DNA from: Aerococcus agrisoli
Lineage (GTDB): Bacteria > Bacillota > Bacilli > Lactobacillales > Aerococcaceae
Assembly (NCBI RefSeq): GCF_003797145.1
Contig: NZ_RKMG01000015.1
Location: 1-48,921 of the forward strand
Length of the DNA: 48,921 bases
Reading direction: 5' to 3'
How positions within the stretch are numbered: the first letter of the stretch is position 1; each line of letters starts with the position of its first letter. The notes under the pieces are model-generated. The model did not search any database. It had not been told where the DNA came from and saw only the letters and a list, made by a program, of their open reading frames with translations. Below are positions 1 to 7,981 of the stretch, in pieces. The position numbers and the translations under genes are program-made.

Positions 1-87
1 TCTAACTTTTGGGGGTCGGTACCGAACCTGATTTGGCTTCGTGGGTTTTTACTATAAAAACAATCATATTTTATTTTAGGTGGGTAT

Positions 88-280
88 GATTGTATTTATA
101 GCATTTAAAATAACCGCTATTTGAACACTTCAGGGGGCTGTGCTTTCAAAAATGAGAAAAATCGCGTCACACAGAGGGCTGTGTGACGCGTATTTTTAAA
201 GGCGAATCACACAAGGCGTTGTGTGACGCATTTTTTCTCATAAAAGTTCACACAGCTCCTTCAAGTGGTCAATTTCCGTA
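88..280 (+). repeat. Interspersed repeat family B, copy 1
   Basis: This intergenic element shares its left flank (GATTGTATTTAT, then TTTAAAATAACCGC, then GAACACTTCAGGG) and its inner hairpins with 36220-36410 in the same orientation. It contains a perfect 12-bp hairpin (163-174 with 179-190, loop AGGG) and a second hairpin (207-214 with 219-226, loop GGCG). Both are enclosed by a complementary pair ATGAGAAAAA / TTTTTTCTCAT and weaker outer pairing of CTTCAGGGGGCTGTG with CACAGCTCCTTCAAG. I see no ORF in it. The rest of 1-350 holds nothing else I recognise. Confidence 0.6.
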
Positions 281-353
281 TTTTTCATATCGAATATACA
301 CAATGCTCAAAAATAACCAACCCTCTTCTTCAAAAGTTAAATCATGACAATAC

Positions 354-394
354 AAAAAACGAGGCAGGGACCTTTTAATCCCTACCTCGTTTTG
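354..394 (-). terminator. Rho-independent terminator, possibly bidirectional
   Basis: A 13-bp stem with one mismatch (358-370 with 379-391) and an 8-base loop is flanked by an A-tract on the left and a T-run on the right. On the minus strand the stem is followed by about six Ts, so it would end the transcript of the small gene at 660-1019 after the structured element at 516-622. Confidence 0.75.
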
Positions 395-515
395 ACTATC
401 TTGATTTATTGGTATTCGCTTCACAAATAAAAGTACATCTAATTGAAGATGTTCACCCTTTTACAAATCCTTCCCTAGACAGAAATAATATCTTTTGGAA
501 AAATAAAGGACTGAA

Positions 516-622
516 AGTGTAGTTCCTATGCCGTGAAGAAGGATGAAATCGAGACCTTGGCTCGATTTCAAACCGGGAGACCTTGGCTCCCGGTGGTCCC
601 ACGGCTATAAGGAACGTACACT
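516..622. other. Three-way-junction-like inverted-repeat element with twin hairpins
   Basis: The outer arms AGTGTA + GTTCCTATGCCGTG (516-535) and CACGGCTATAAGGAAC + TACACT (600-622) are complementary with small bulges. Between them sit two perfect hairpins with identical 7-base loops ACCTTGG: 545-553 with 561-569, and 573-579 with 587-593. The two stems have different sequences but the same loop. The element lies between the stop of the gene at 660-1019 and its terminator, so in the minus transcript it would be a 3' UTR structure with CCAAGGT loops. No ORF is evident. I do not recognise the family. Confidence 0.55.
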
Positions 623-659
623 GTAAGGACGAAAATCGAAGATTTTAGTTTTCCCAGTA

Positions 660-1019
660 TTATTCTGCGGCATCTTCGAAGACATAGTCAGGGAAGTATT
701 TGCCGAGAATGAAGTCCAGGTCTTCATCATCTGTGAGGAAGCGGCTGTAGACTTCTTGGCCATCTTCAAAGTGCCCTTCAAAACCTAATACTTCAAATAC
801 GTCGATGACTTTAGCTACTTTCCATTGAATAGAGCGGCCTTCGACAACTTCGTATGGTTCTTCAAGGTTATCTTCTTTAATAAATTTGATCAGGTCTTCT
901 TTCGACATATTCTCATCTAAATGATACAGTAAAATCTGATTTTCATAGGAATGGCGTTGTGAGCCATCTGTCATGTTACATGCTTGCTTTAGAATATTTA
1001 CACTATAATCGTTTGTCAT
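660..1019 (-). CDS. Small hypothetical acidic protein
   Basis: A 119-residue protein rich in Asp/Glu and aromatic residues, with no signal peptide or membrane segment, so probably cytosolic. I chose the ATG at 1019 (protein begins MTNDYSVNIL) because AGGAG lies 10 bases upstream. An in-frame TTG nine bases earlier directly abuts the Shine-Dalgarno sequence and is unlikely to be used. The C-terminal half contains clustered Asp-Asp-Glu and a final FPDYVFEDAAE tail. I do not recognise a family and assign no function. It is transcribed alone or after the SDR gene (49-base gap) and is followed by the twin-hairpin element and a terminator. Confidence 0.7.
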   Translation of the reverse strand: MTNDYSVNILKQACNMTDGSQRHSYENQILLYHLDENMSKEDLIKFIKEDNLEEPYEVVEGRSIQWKVAKVIDVFEVLGFEGHFEDGQEVYSRFLTDDEDLDFILGKYFPDYVFEDAAE

Positions 1020-1068
1020 ATGTATCAATCTCCTATCTGAAATATCTCAATTACAAATACTTAGAAAA

Positions 1069-1851
1069 TTACATGACTGCAGAAGCGCCACCATCGATGT
1101 TTAATGCAACACCTGAAATATATGATGCGGCATCAGAAACCAAGAAGGTAATGGCTTTTGCAGCTTCTTCTGTGTTACCGATTCGACCAAGTGGTGTATT
1201 GCTTGATGCAGCGCGTGAAAAATCTTCCCACGGTGCATTTGGCATATTGTTTTGCCACATTCTTTCGATTTGTTCTGAACGAATCAAGCCGATACTTACC
1301 GCGTTTACGCGAATGTTATAAGGACCGAACTCTTTAGACAATGACTTGGTCAACGCTAATCCAGCAGCACGGCTGGTTGAAGTTGGTAATGAATTTGCGG
1401 GCGGTGTTTTCCCTGCGATTGCTGTTAAGTTTAAGATAGCACCAGATTTTTGCGCCTTGAAGTAAGGTAAAACCTCGCGGATAAAATGCACCGCACCAAA
1501 AATTTTCAAGTCTAAATCGCATTGCCAATCTTCATCGGCTACAGCTTCAAAACTAGATGCCGCACTTGATCCGGCATTATTCACTAAGATATCCACGTGT
1601 CCGAATTTTTCAACCGTTTCCGCAACCGCACGTTTAGCGTCCGCTTCACTGCTGACATCCGCCACCACATAGTGCACCTCTTTACCAGTTGCTTCTTTAA
1701 TTTTCGCTTGGGCTTCAAGCAAACGTTCTTCGCGGCGTGCAATAATCGCCACGTCAGCGCCTTCGCGCACTAATTCTAGCGCCGTTTGGAATCCAATCCC
1801 TCTACTCGCGCCCGTAATAATTGCTACTTTTCCAGCTAATCCTAAATCCAT
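1069..1851 (-). CDS. SDR-family protein with non-canonical active site
   Basis: A 260-residue Rossmann-fold protein of the short-chain dehydrogenase/reductase family, resembling 3-oxoacyl-ACP reductases. The cofactor motif TGASRGIG lies at residues 13-20 and NNAG at 91-94, and the C-terminal GGA motif follows. The usual catalytic Ser-Tyr-Lys is absent. The Ser position reads LTAIAG (about 142-147), and the YxxxK segment reads TSTSR, giving Thr157 for Tyr and Arg161 for Lys. Classical reductase chemistry is therefore uncertain, although I recall SDR subgroups that naturally have this pattern. The start is the ATG at 1851 behind GAAAGGTGG. An upstream in-frame TTG overlaps the ribosome-binding site and is rejected. 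Substrate unknown. Confidence 0.85.
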   Translation of the reverse strand: MDLGLAGKVAIITGASRGIGFQTALELVREGADVAIIARREERLLEAQAKIKEATGKEVHYVVADVSSEADAKRAVAETVEKFGHVDILVNNAGSSAASSFEAVADEDWQCDLDLKIFGAVHFIREVLPYFKAQKSGAILNLTAIAGKTPPANSLPTSTSRAAGLALTKSLSKEFGPYNIRVNAVSIGLIRSEQIERMWQNNMPNAPWEDFSRAASSNTPLGRIGNTEEAAKAITFLVSDAASYISGVALNIDGGASAVM

Positions 1852-1962
1852 ATAATAGCCACCTTTCAAAATGAAAACACTTACGTCTTCATTATAACAT
1901 TTTGCGTCTGATTCAGTGACTGATTGGTTTGCGAAAAAGGCGCATCCTAGCCAATCTGAAGC

Positions 1963-2847
1963 TTAACCAATACCAAACTTCGCGTTTTCCAATTTCGCAA
2001 TATCCAATTTTTTCATCTTGAACATAGCATCTAAGACGCGTTTCTTCTGGTCTTCTTTTGCTGTTTCCATAATTTGATAGTAGCCTTGAGGGACGATTTG
2101 CCAAGAGATTCCGTGGGCATCTTGTAACCAACCCCAAGCTTCCGCATCCGGATTCGCAGACAATTTTTCCCAGTAGTAATCGACCTCTGATTGAGCGCCA
2201 GCGACGATCAAGAAGGACCATGCTTCGCTAAATTCTTCCGTGCCGCCAAAACCATGGTCCATTAAAACCAATTGTTGGTCGCCGATATTTAGTTCTGCGT
2301 AGTTGATTTTGGCACGGTCGTCTTGGGCTTCACCCTCGCCATAGTAATTCACATGACCCAATGTTGCCGTTGGGAAAACAGCGGTGTAGTGGTCAAGAGT
2401 TGCTTGCGTTTGACCGCAATATTGACCCGCAAAGAGTAGACTTACACGAATCTTGTGGTTGGCAGGCACGTTTTCGGCCAGCATCAATTGCCAAGACACA
2501 CCGAAGCGATCGGCTACCCAAGCATAGCGTGGTGAAAATGGGTATTCGCCCAGTTCCATCATATCGGTACCACCTTCAGCCAGTTTGGCATAAAGTGCAT
2601 CCACTTCTTCTGCTGTATCCAGTGCAACCATTAAAGAAAATGATGCATTCATTTTCATATCTGGGCCACCATTAATCGCTGAAAAAGCTTGATTTTCTAA
2701 AGTAAAATCGATGGCAACCGCATCTCCTTGAGGCATTGGATAGTGCATAGTGCGTGTAACTTCGCTATTGTCGAACAAGCTCATATAGAAAGCAACAGCT
2801 TCCTCAGCTTGGTCATTAAAGCATAATTGTGTGACAATCTGTCTCAT
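1963..2847 (-). CDS. PhnB-like VOC protein, two glyoxalase-fold domains
   Basis: A 294-residue protein made of two tandem domains of the PhnB / 3-demethylubiquinone-methyltransferase-like VOC family. The first half begins with the typical IVTQLCFNDQAEEAVAFY and carries SWQLML near its end. The second half repeats the pattern (VSLLFAGQYCGQTQATLDHY ... ISWQIVPQGYY) and finishes with the usual C-terminal KMKKLDIAKLENA tail. These proteins are cytosolic and metal-dependent or related to glyoxalase and bleomycin-resistance folds. The reaction of this one is not known. AAAGGAG lies 9 bases before the ATG. It is probably monocistronic or the start of a short minus-strand unit. Confidence 0.85.
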   Translation of the reverse strand: MRQIVTQLCFNDQAEEAVAFYMSLFDNSEVTRTMHYPMPQGDAVAIDFTLENQAFSAINGGPDMKMNASFSLMVALDTAEEVDALYAKLAEGGTDMMELGEYPFSPRYAWVADRFGVSWQLMLAENVPANHKIRVSLLFAGQYCGQTQATLDHYTAVFPTATLGHVNYYGEGEAQDDRAKINYAELNIGDQQLVLMDHGFGGTEEFSEAWSFLIVAGAQSEVDYYWEKLSANPDAEAWGWLQDAHGISWQIVPQGYYQIMETAKEDQKKRVLDAMFKMKKLDIAKLENAKFGIG

Positions 2848-2965
2848 ATAAATGGCTCCTTTATTGTCTAAACTTGTAATATATATAAGTTAAGATTAAC
2901 GCATTCTGCCCTACTTGTCTAATGAGACCAGTCGTCGACGAGGGGGAAAATTCGCTATGTTGAAC

Positions 2966-2994
2966 AAAAAAAAACGACCAGTTTCCTGGCCGTT
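2966..2994 (-). terminator. Terminator downstream of metQ
   Basis: The stem 2973-2981 with 2986-2994 around a 4-base loop pairs perfectly in minus-strand RNA if one G-U is allowed. It is followed by a run of about ten Us. It lies 24 bases past the metQ stop and ends the aminotransferase-metQ transcript. Confidence 0.9.
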
Positions 2995-3017
2995 TGTCTT
3001 CATATATTCGGGTATTT

Positions 3018-3881
3018 TTACCAAGAGGCGACAACAGCGCCTTGGAAGGTTTCGTCGATAAAGGCTTTGACTTCATCGGTTTTGTAGTACTCTTCAAGTT
3101 GTGCTAAGGCTGGGTCTTCGGCGTTTTCGGTACGGGCTACGACCAGGTTGACCCAAGTGGTGTCTTCGCTATCTTCCATGGCAATGGCTAGGTCTTTGGC
3201 GCTCAATCCGGCATCAAGGATGTAGTTTGAGTTGATACCTGCAGCGGCCACGTCTGGTAATTGCGCGATGAATTGGGCTGGATCACCAGTGATGAATTCA
3301 AGGTTTAATGGGTTTTCTTCGATATCGTCTACGGTTGCATCGATGCCTAAGCCTTCAGGCAATGTGATGACACCAGCGTTTTCCAATACTAATAAGGCAC
3401 GACCTTCTTGAGATGGTGTGTTTGGAATGGCAATAGTGTCGCCTTCTTGTAATTCGTCGACTGTATCATATTGTTCAGAGTAAATCCCCATTGGAATTGT
3501 GATATTTTCAAAGATAGGGGTTATTTCGTAACCTGTATCTGCGATAACTGTTTCTAAATAAGGACCAGTTTGGATTGAGTTGATGTCCAATTCACCTTCT
3601 GCTAAAGCTGTATTTGGTTTGACATAGTCGTTGAAGACAACTAACTCGATTTCAAATCCGTCTTCAGCGGCTTTGTCTTTGATAAAGTTAAAGATTTCTT
3701 CGTGGGGACCAGCTGTTACCCCAACAGTTAACACGCCATCATCCATCAAACCTTCACTTGCTGTTTCGCTTGATGCTGTATCGCTTGCACTATCACTGCT
3801 TGCAGCTTGATTACCACAAGCTGCTAATAATAATCCAGATGCACCCAAAATTGTTACTAAACCTTTTTGCCATTTCTTCAT
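3018..3881 (-). CDS. metQ: MetQ/NlpA-family substrate-binding lipoprotein
   Basis: A 287-residue lipoprotein with signal peptide MKKWQKGLVTILGASG and lipobox LLAAC (Cys22), so it is anchored to the outer face of the membrane. The mature part matches the NlpA/MetQ family: LTVGVTAGPHEEI near the start, YVKPNTALAEGELDINSIQ, then a second lobe with IPNTPSQEGRALLVLE. The family captures methionine or related amino acids for MetNI ABC importers. No metN or metI transporter genes are adjacent, so the permease must be encoded elsewhere. AAAGGGG precedes the ATG. It lies 24 bases behind the aminotransferase gene and shares its MET-box at 5201-5221, which supports a methionine role. Confidence 0.9.
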   Translation of the reverse strand: MKKWQKGLVTILGASGLLLAACGNQAASSDSASDTASSETASEGLMDDGVLTVGVTAGPHEEIFNFIKDKAAEDGFEIELVVFNDYVKPNTALAEGELDINSIQTGPYLETVIADTGYEITPIFENITIPMGIYSEQYDTVDELQEGDTIAIPNTPSQEGRALLVLENAGVITLPEGLGIDATVDDIEENPLNLEFITGDPAQFIAQLPDVAAAGINSNYILDAGLSAKDLAIAMEDSEDTTWVNLVVARTENAEDPALAQLEEYYKTDEVKAFIDETFQGAVVASW

Positions 3882-3905
3882 AACGTTTTCCCCTTTTTAA
3901 ATACC

Positions 3906-5090
3906 TTATTTTTGTAAATCTAGATATACTTTTGCAATTCTACGTGCAGCTTCTCGTAGGATGATTTCATCTGCGATTAGTCCGATACGGATAAATCCTT
4001 CACCAGCATCCCCAAATCCGTGACCTGGTGCTACGCCGACATGCCCTTCATTGGCAATGGCCTCGAAGAAGGTTTGAGCGCTGACCCCATCTGGCGTTTG
4101 CAACCATTGATAAATGGTCCCTTTAGATGGTTTAACAGTGATGCCTGCCTTGGTGAATTCCTCAATCACCACATCGCGTCGTCTTTGATAAACGTCTTTC
4201 ATTTCGGCAATGAACGGTTGCTCGTCTGCTTTGAGTAAAACAGCTATCGCCTCTTGAATTGCACCATACATACCAACAGTTGTATGGTCTTGTAGGCTGT
4301 TTAAATACTCAATCACTTGTGGATTCCCGACTGCAAAACCAACACGCCACCCAGGAATATTGTAGAGTTTTGATAAAGAGAATAACTCTAAGCCAACTTC
4401 TTTTGCGCCTGGTGTCTCTAAGAATGACAATGGTTTTTCATCATCAAATACAAATGGTGCGTAAGCAAAGTCATGAACCACGAAAACGTTGTTTGTTTCC
4501 GCAAAAGCCACTGTATCGGCGAAAAATGCCGGTGTCGCCAAGGCACTTGTCGGGTTATTTGGATAGTTGAGGAACATGATTTTGGCATCGGCCGCTGTTT
4601 TGGCATCGATTTGACTGTAGTCGACCAAGAAATCATTTTTTTCCAACAGATCCATAAAGACAGCTTTTGATTGGGTTAAACCAACGGCAGACAGGTAGTC
4701 TGGGTAAGTCGGGTTGGGCAACAGCATGGTGTCGTCCTTGTTGACCAAGACTTGGCTGACTTTCATGATGGCTTCTTTTGAGCCGTGGAACAAAGCGACT
4801 TCGGTTTTGGGGTCAATGGTCACACCAAATTGGCTTTGGTAGAAATGTGCCACTGCCTCTTTTAGGAAGGCTTCACCACGATAAGGGCCATAGCGGTCGT
4901 ATTGTGGATTGTCGATAGCTGTTTTTAAAGCATCTTTTAAGGCTTGCGGTGGCTGTAAATCAGGCGTACCTACGGCCAAATCGATCACGTCGTCATATTT
5001 TGTTTTTAAATTCGCAATAATTGCGGATAGGCTTGAAAAATATTGTTTTGGCAAAGATTGATAGCTTTGCGCTGGTTGAAAATCTCCCAT
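3906..5090 (-). CDS. Class I/II PLP-dependent aminotransferase
   Basis: A 394-residue fold-type I aminotransferase. Recognisable elements are LAVGTPDLQPP near residue 40, the NYPNNPTS motif at 175-182, and the Schiff-base lysine in SLSKLYNIPGWRVG (Lys241). It is closest in look to LL-diaminopimelate or aromatic/methionine-type aminotransferases, but specificity cannot be read from the sequence. Co-transcription with metQ behind a MET-box suggests a job in methionine or related 2-oxo-acid transamination (inference). I chose the ATG at 5090 because AGAAAGG is 10 bases upstream. The in-frame ATG at 5099 is only one base from that site. Confidence 0.88.
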   Translation of the reverse strand: MGDFQPAQSYQSLPKQYFSSLSAIIANLKTKYDDVIDLAVGTPDLQPPQALKDALKTAIDNPQYDRYGPYRGEAFLKEAVAHFYQSQFGVTIDPKTEVALFHGSKEAIMKVSQVLVNKDDTMLLPNPTYPDYLSAVGLTQSKAVFMDLLEKNDFLVDYSQIDAKTAADAKIMFLNYPNNPTSALATPAFFADTVAFAETNNVFVVHDFAYAPFVFDDEKPLSFLETPGAKEVGLELFSLSKLYNIPGWRVGFAVGNPQVIEYLNSLQDHTTVGMYGAIQEAIAVLLKADEQPFIAEMKDVYQRRRDVVIEEFTKAGITVKPSKGTIYQWLQTPDGVSAQTFFEAIANEGHVGVAPGHGFGDAGEGFIRIGLIADEIILREAARRIAKVYLDLQK

Positions 5091-5200
5091 GTTCGCCATA
5101 CCTTTCTGATAGGTTTTCTTGAATTAAATATTGTATATTTTACTTTAACCCTATTCAATCTTGAATTCAATCCATCATCCATACCCATTTCCGTCGGTTT

Positions 5201-5221
5201 TTGATAGTTTTAAACTATCAA
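5201..5221. promoter_or_regulatory. MET-box (MetR/MtaR-type operator)
   Basis: A perfect 21-bp palindrome whose core is ATAGTTT-T-AAACTAT. It matches the Lactobacillales MET-box as I know it (TATAGTTTNAAACTATA), bound by MetR/MtaR LysR-type regulators of methionine genes. It lies about 110 bases upstream of the aminotransferase start, where an activator site is expected. Assigning the regulator is inference. The LysR protein at 38008-38940 is one possible candidate. Confidence 0.75.
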
Positions 5222-5290
5222 TAGTCATCGATTGCCATATGGCGCGGTTTGTTTGTACTATGTTCTTTCTAAAGATGCTACATATTTACT

Positions 5291-5330
5291 AAAAAAGCCC
5301 CGATGATAGGTTTGACCTGATCATCGGGGC
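5291..5330 (-). terminator. Terminator after the PTS EIIBC operon
   Basis: GCCCCGATGAT (5297-5307) pairs perfectly with ATCATCGGGGC (5320-5330). On the minus strand the stem is followed by six Ts. It would end transcripts coming from the PTS gene at 5553-7055, after the intervening repeat. Confidence 0.88.
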
Positions 5331-5382
5331 TTACATGTTTTATTCAAAAGCATAGGTGCTACATTCAAGGTTGGTGGATACG

Positions 5383-5556
5383 CGGACCTTCACTAATGAA
5401 GTTGAGAGCTGTCTGAACGCCCGCGCTCACATCCTATGAAGTTGAGTTCGAAAAAGCAGCCCTCTGCCCACTTCAGAATAGTTTGCGTCACATTTCATGT
5501 GACACGGCACTATTCTTCCACTGGTTGAGGGCTAAACGCTTTTTCTCACATCCTAT
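5383..5556 (-). repeat. Structured repeat family A, one full and one truncated unit
   Basis: Read on the minus strand, the unit runs from AGGATGTGAG (5556 downwards) through nested stems: GAAAAAGC with GCTTTTTC, AGCCCTC with GAGGGCT, and AATAGT with ACTATT. The conserved internal motifs GTGGAAGA and TCTGAAGTGG flank the inner stem, and the unit closes with GAACTCAACTTCATAGGATG. A second, internally deleted unit follows to about 5383. The AGGATG start overlaps the TAG stop codon of the PTS gene. It is related to 27995-28232, 35887-36128 and 42338-42472. Confidence 0.7.
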
Positions 5557-7055
5557 TTTTCATCCTTTATTTCTGCGTCGCTGATTTTTTTCATTTCGTC
5601 AGCTACGAATTGTACCTCTGTACCTACGACAACGTGTAGGTGGTTTTTGTCTAATTGGTTGACACCTGGTACACCCAGATTTCTGATTGCTTGTTGGTCA
5701 ACTTTGTCTGCATCTTTCAATTCAAAACGTAGACGTGTTGCACAGTTGTAGTAAGAAACGATGTTGTCATCGCCACCAACTGCTTGGTAGATACCTGTTG
5801 CCATACGACCGTATTTGTCATCACTAGTGATACCTGCGCCTGCTGTTTCAGTTGTGCTTGCTTCAGATCCACCTTCCACTTCAGTCGTCACGTTTGTACC
5901 ACGACCTGGTGTTGAAATATCAAATTTACGGATAACAAAGTCAAATACAAAGTAGTAAACTGCAAACATTACTAAACCTAATACCATTAACATCAATGGT
6001 TGGTTAGCAATTGGAATACGTAAGCTTAATACGAAGTCCACTAAACCGGCAGAGAAACCAAAACCAGCAGTCCAGTGGAAGGTTGCTGCGATAAACATTG
6101 ATACCCCTGTTAAGAAGGCATGTAATAAGTAAAGCCCTGGTGCTGCAAACATGAATGAGAATTCAATTGGTTCAGTAATACCTGTAAAGAATGATGCGAA
6201 CGCACCTGCAATCATAATACCAGCAGTAATTTTTTTCGCTTTTGGTTCAGCATTTTTGTACATTGCTAAAGCTGCACCTGGTAGACCAAACATCATAATT
6301 GGGAAGAAACCAGCTTGGTACATACCAACGACACCTTTTTCACCAGTAGATGCCCAGAAGTTACCGATATCATTAATACCGATTAAGTCGAACCAGAATA
6401 CTGCGTTTAAGGCATGGTGTAAACCTGTTGGAATTAATAGTTTGTTGAAGAAACCATACAAACCAGCACCAAATGCACCTAAACTAGAAATAAAGGTACC
6501 AAATGCTACTAATGCGTTATAAGCCACTGGCCAAACGAAGAATAGAATAGCTGAGATAATCAACATGGCACCCGCAGTTAAAATTGGAATTAAACGACGA
6601 CCACTAAAGAACGCTAGGGCAGTCGGTAATTTCGTTGAACTGTAGCGGTTGTACAAGTAAGCTGCCACAGTACCAGCGATAATCGCAATAAAGACGTTCT
6701 TAATTGCGCCAAACGCCATTGGCACTTCTTCAGCTGGAATACCTAATAATACCGATAAACCATTAACACTCAATAATTCCGTAACGATAAGGAAACCAAC
6801 TAGACCAGAAAGACCCGCAGCTCCGTTTCCATCCTTACTCAAACCTGTCGCAATACCCACAGCGAATAAAACTGATAGGTTGTTGATTACCGCTAAACCG
6901 GCTTGAATTAAGAATATAGCAAGGGCATTTGTACCTTCACCACTTAAACCTGCCGGGTCAATCCAATACCCAATACCCATTAGTAACGATGCTACCGGTA
7001 AAATAGACACTGGTAACATAATCGATTTACCTAAATTTTGTAAATAATTTTTCAT
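5553..7055 (-). CDS. PTS transporter subunit EIIBC, GlcNAc/glucose family
   Basis: A 500-residue membrane permease and phosphotransfer protein of the glucose/N-acetylglucosamine PTS family. The EIIC part (about residues 1-385) has many hydrophobic segments and the GITEPIEFSFMF motif. The EIIB part (about 415-500) has the phosphorylated cysteine in CATRLRFEL. No EIIA domain is fused, so a separate EIIA must serve it. NagE-type N-acetylglucosamine transport is plausible but not proven. The start is the ATG at 7055 behind GGGAG. An ATG 15 bases upstream covers that ribosome-binding site and is rejected. It lies 26 bases after the DUF7916-like gene, probably in one operon, and is followed by a family A repeat. 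Confidence 0.85.
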   Translation of the reverse strand: MKNYLQNLGKSIMLPVSILPVASLLMGIGYWIDPAGLSGEGTNALAIFLIQAGLAVINNLSVLFAVGIATGLSKDGNGAAGLSGLVGFLIVTELLSVNGLSVLLGIPAEEVPMAFGAIKNVFIAIIAGTVAAYLYNRYSSTKLPTALAFFSGRRLIPILTAGAMLIISAILFFVWPVAYNALVAFGTFISSLGAFGAGLYGFFNKLLIPTGLHHALNAVFWFDLIGINDIGNFWASTGEKGVVGMYQAGFFPIMMFGLPGAALAMYKNAEPKAKKITAGIMIAGAFASFFTGITEPIEFSFMFAAPGLYLLHAFLTGVSMFIAATFHWTAGFGFSAGLVDFVLSLRIPIANQPLMLMVLGLVMFAVYYFVFDFVIRKFDISTPGRGTNVTTEVEGGSEASTTETAGAGITSDDKYGRMATGIYQAVGGDDNIVSYYNCATRLRFELKDADKVDQQAIRNLGVPGVNQLDKNHLHVVVGTEVQFVADEMKKISDAEIKDEK

Positions 7056-7081
7056 CTTCTTCACTCCCATTTATATCGAAT

Positions 7082-7981
7082 TTATCGATGAATTGACTGT
7101 GCCATACGGAAATACGTATGACGTTTTCCGCGGACAGCTAAACTTAGCGCCACAATATTCTCTGGATGCGGCATCCGGCCATAAGACCCATCCCCAATAT
7201 GATGACAATCAACACCAACACGCTTATTAGACAAGCCAATCGTCTCAATCACCGAAGTCGTCGCGCTCTCCTGACTCGTACCAATCGTAGACACTACCAG
7301 ACCCCCTAGCGCATGAATCTGAGCCGTCACACGACGGTTTTCCTCCTCATACACACCAGGAACCGTATTGACCGCCGGAATCAACACCCCATCAGCACCA
7401 TCACGCACAAACTGGGTCAACCGCGCCTCATCCACAATCGCCTCTTGCATCCCTGCACCATGCATCTTACCCGCAAAAACAAGGCCATTGAAATGTTGCT
7501 TAGCCAAAATAACTGCTTGTCCAATCGTCGCCATCGAAACCCCAGTCGCTGGATTACCCGTTAGGAAAAGGATGTCGATACCCAAATCATTGGCCGCCGC
7601 TAAGCTTTCGGGACTCACTTGGCGTCCCTTTGGCAAATGCACCGCATCTTCCAACAAAGCCATATCCGGATCAACCGGCTCTAAGTTGACGCCAATTGGT
7701 CGCCCCGTTAGGTGTTTAATAGTACGAATAACCTCGCGCGCCTCAACCTCATCAACTCCTGGCACCACTGGATCAAATACATCCAACTCGTTCAAGATAA
7801 TGATGTCAGCACCGAAAGCAGCCATGACCTCAGCATTGGACAAGCCTTCAATCAAGGGACTTGCAGTGACAACCGTCTCACCAACAATCGTTCTACCTTC
7901 ACTCGCTAAAATTGCTTGCTTCAACTCCGGTGCGGACATCTTCAAGATATCGCTCGCTGCACTTGAAATGAGTCGTTTCAC
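7082..7981 (-). CDS. DUF7916-like protein, PEP-mutase/TIM-barrel-like
   Basis: A 299-residue cytosolic protein. Repeating beta-alpha patterns (IGVNLEP, DILFLTGNP, GLVFAGKMHGAG, DGVLIPAVNTVPG, GLVVSTIGTSQE, DCHHIGDG) suggest a TIM barrel with conserved Glu, His and Asp residues at the strand ends. It resembles a family I know as DUF7916, often labelled PEP phosphonomutase or HAD-like, whose genes sit next to PTS permeases. No reaction is established. It starts with GTG at 7981 behind AAAAGAGA. It is the first gene of a unit with the PTS permease, behind a cre-like site, so a role in using the imported sugar is likely (inference). Confidence 0.7.
   Translation of the reverse strand: MKRLISSAASDILKMSAPELKQAILASEGRTIVGETVVTASPLIEGLSNAEVMAAFGADIIILNELDVFDPVVPGVDEVEAREVIRTIKHLTGRPIGVNLEPVDPDMALLEDAVHLPKGRQVSPESLAAANDLGIDILFLTGNPATGVSMATIGQAVILAKQHFNGLVFAGKMHGAGMQEAIVDEARLTQFVRDGADGVLIPAVNTVPGVYEEENRRVTAQIHALGGLVVSTIGTSQESATTSVIETIGLSNKRVGVDCHHIGDGSYGRMPHPENIVALSLAVRGKRHTYFRMAQSIHR

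Noticed and set aside
88..280. CRISPR-like short repeats in the hairpin-rich intergenic regions
   Set aside because: The repeated units are palindromic hairpins without regular spacers or cas genes.
1913..2221. 102-codon minus-strand frame overlapping the end of the VOC gene
   Set aside because: Lies in another frame of the VOC gene and has no ribosome-binding site or recognisable protein pattern.
5100..5290. SAM riboswitch or T-box in front of the aminotransferase-metQ operon
   Set aside because: No S-box core, no T-box motif TGGNACCGCG and no antiterminator structure; the palindrome at 5201-5221 explains regulation better.
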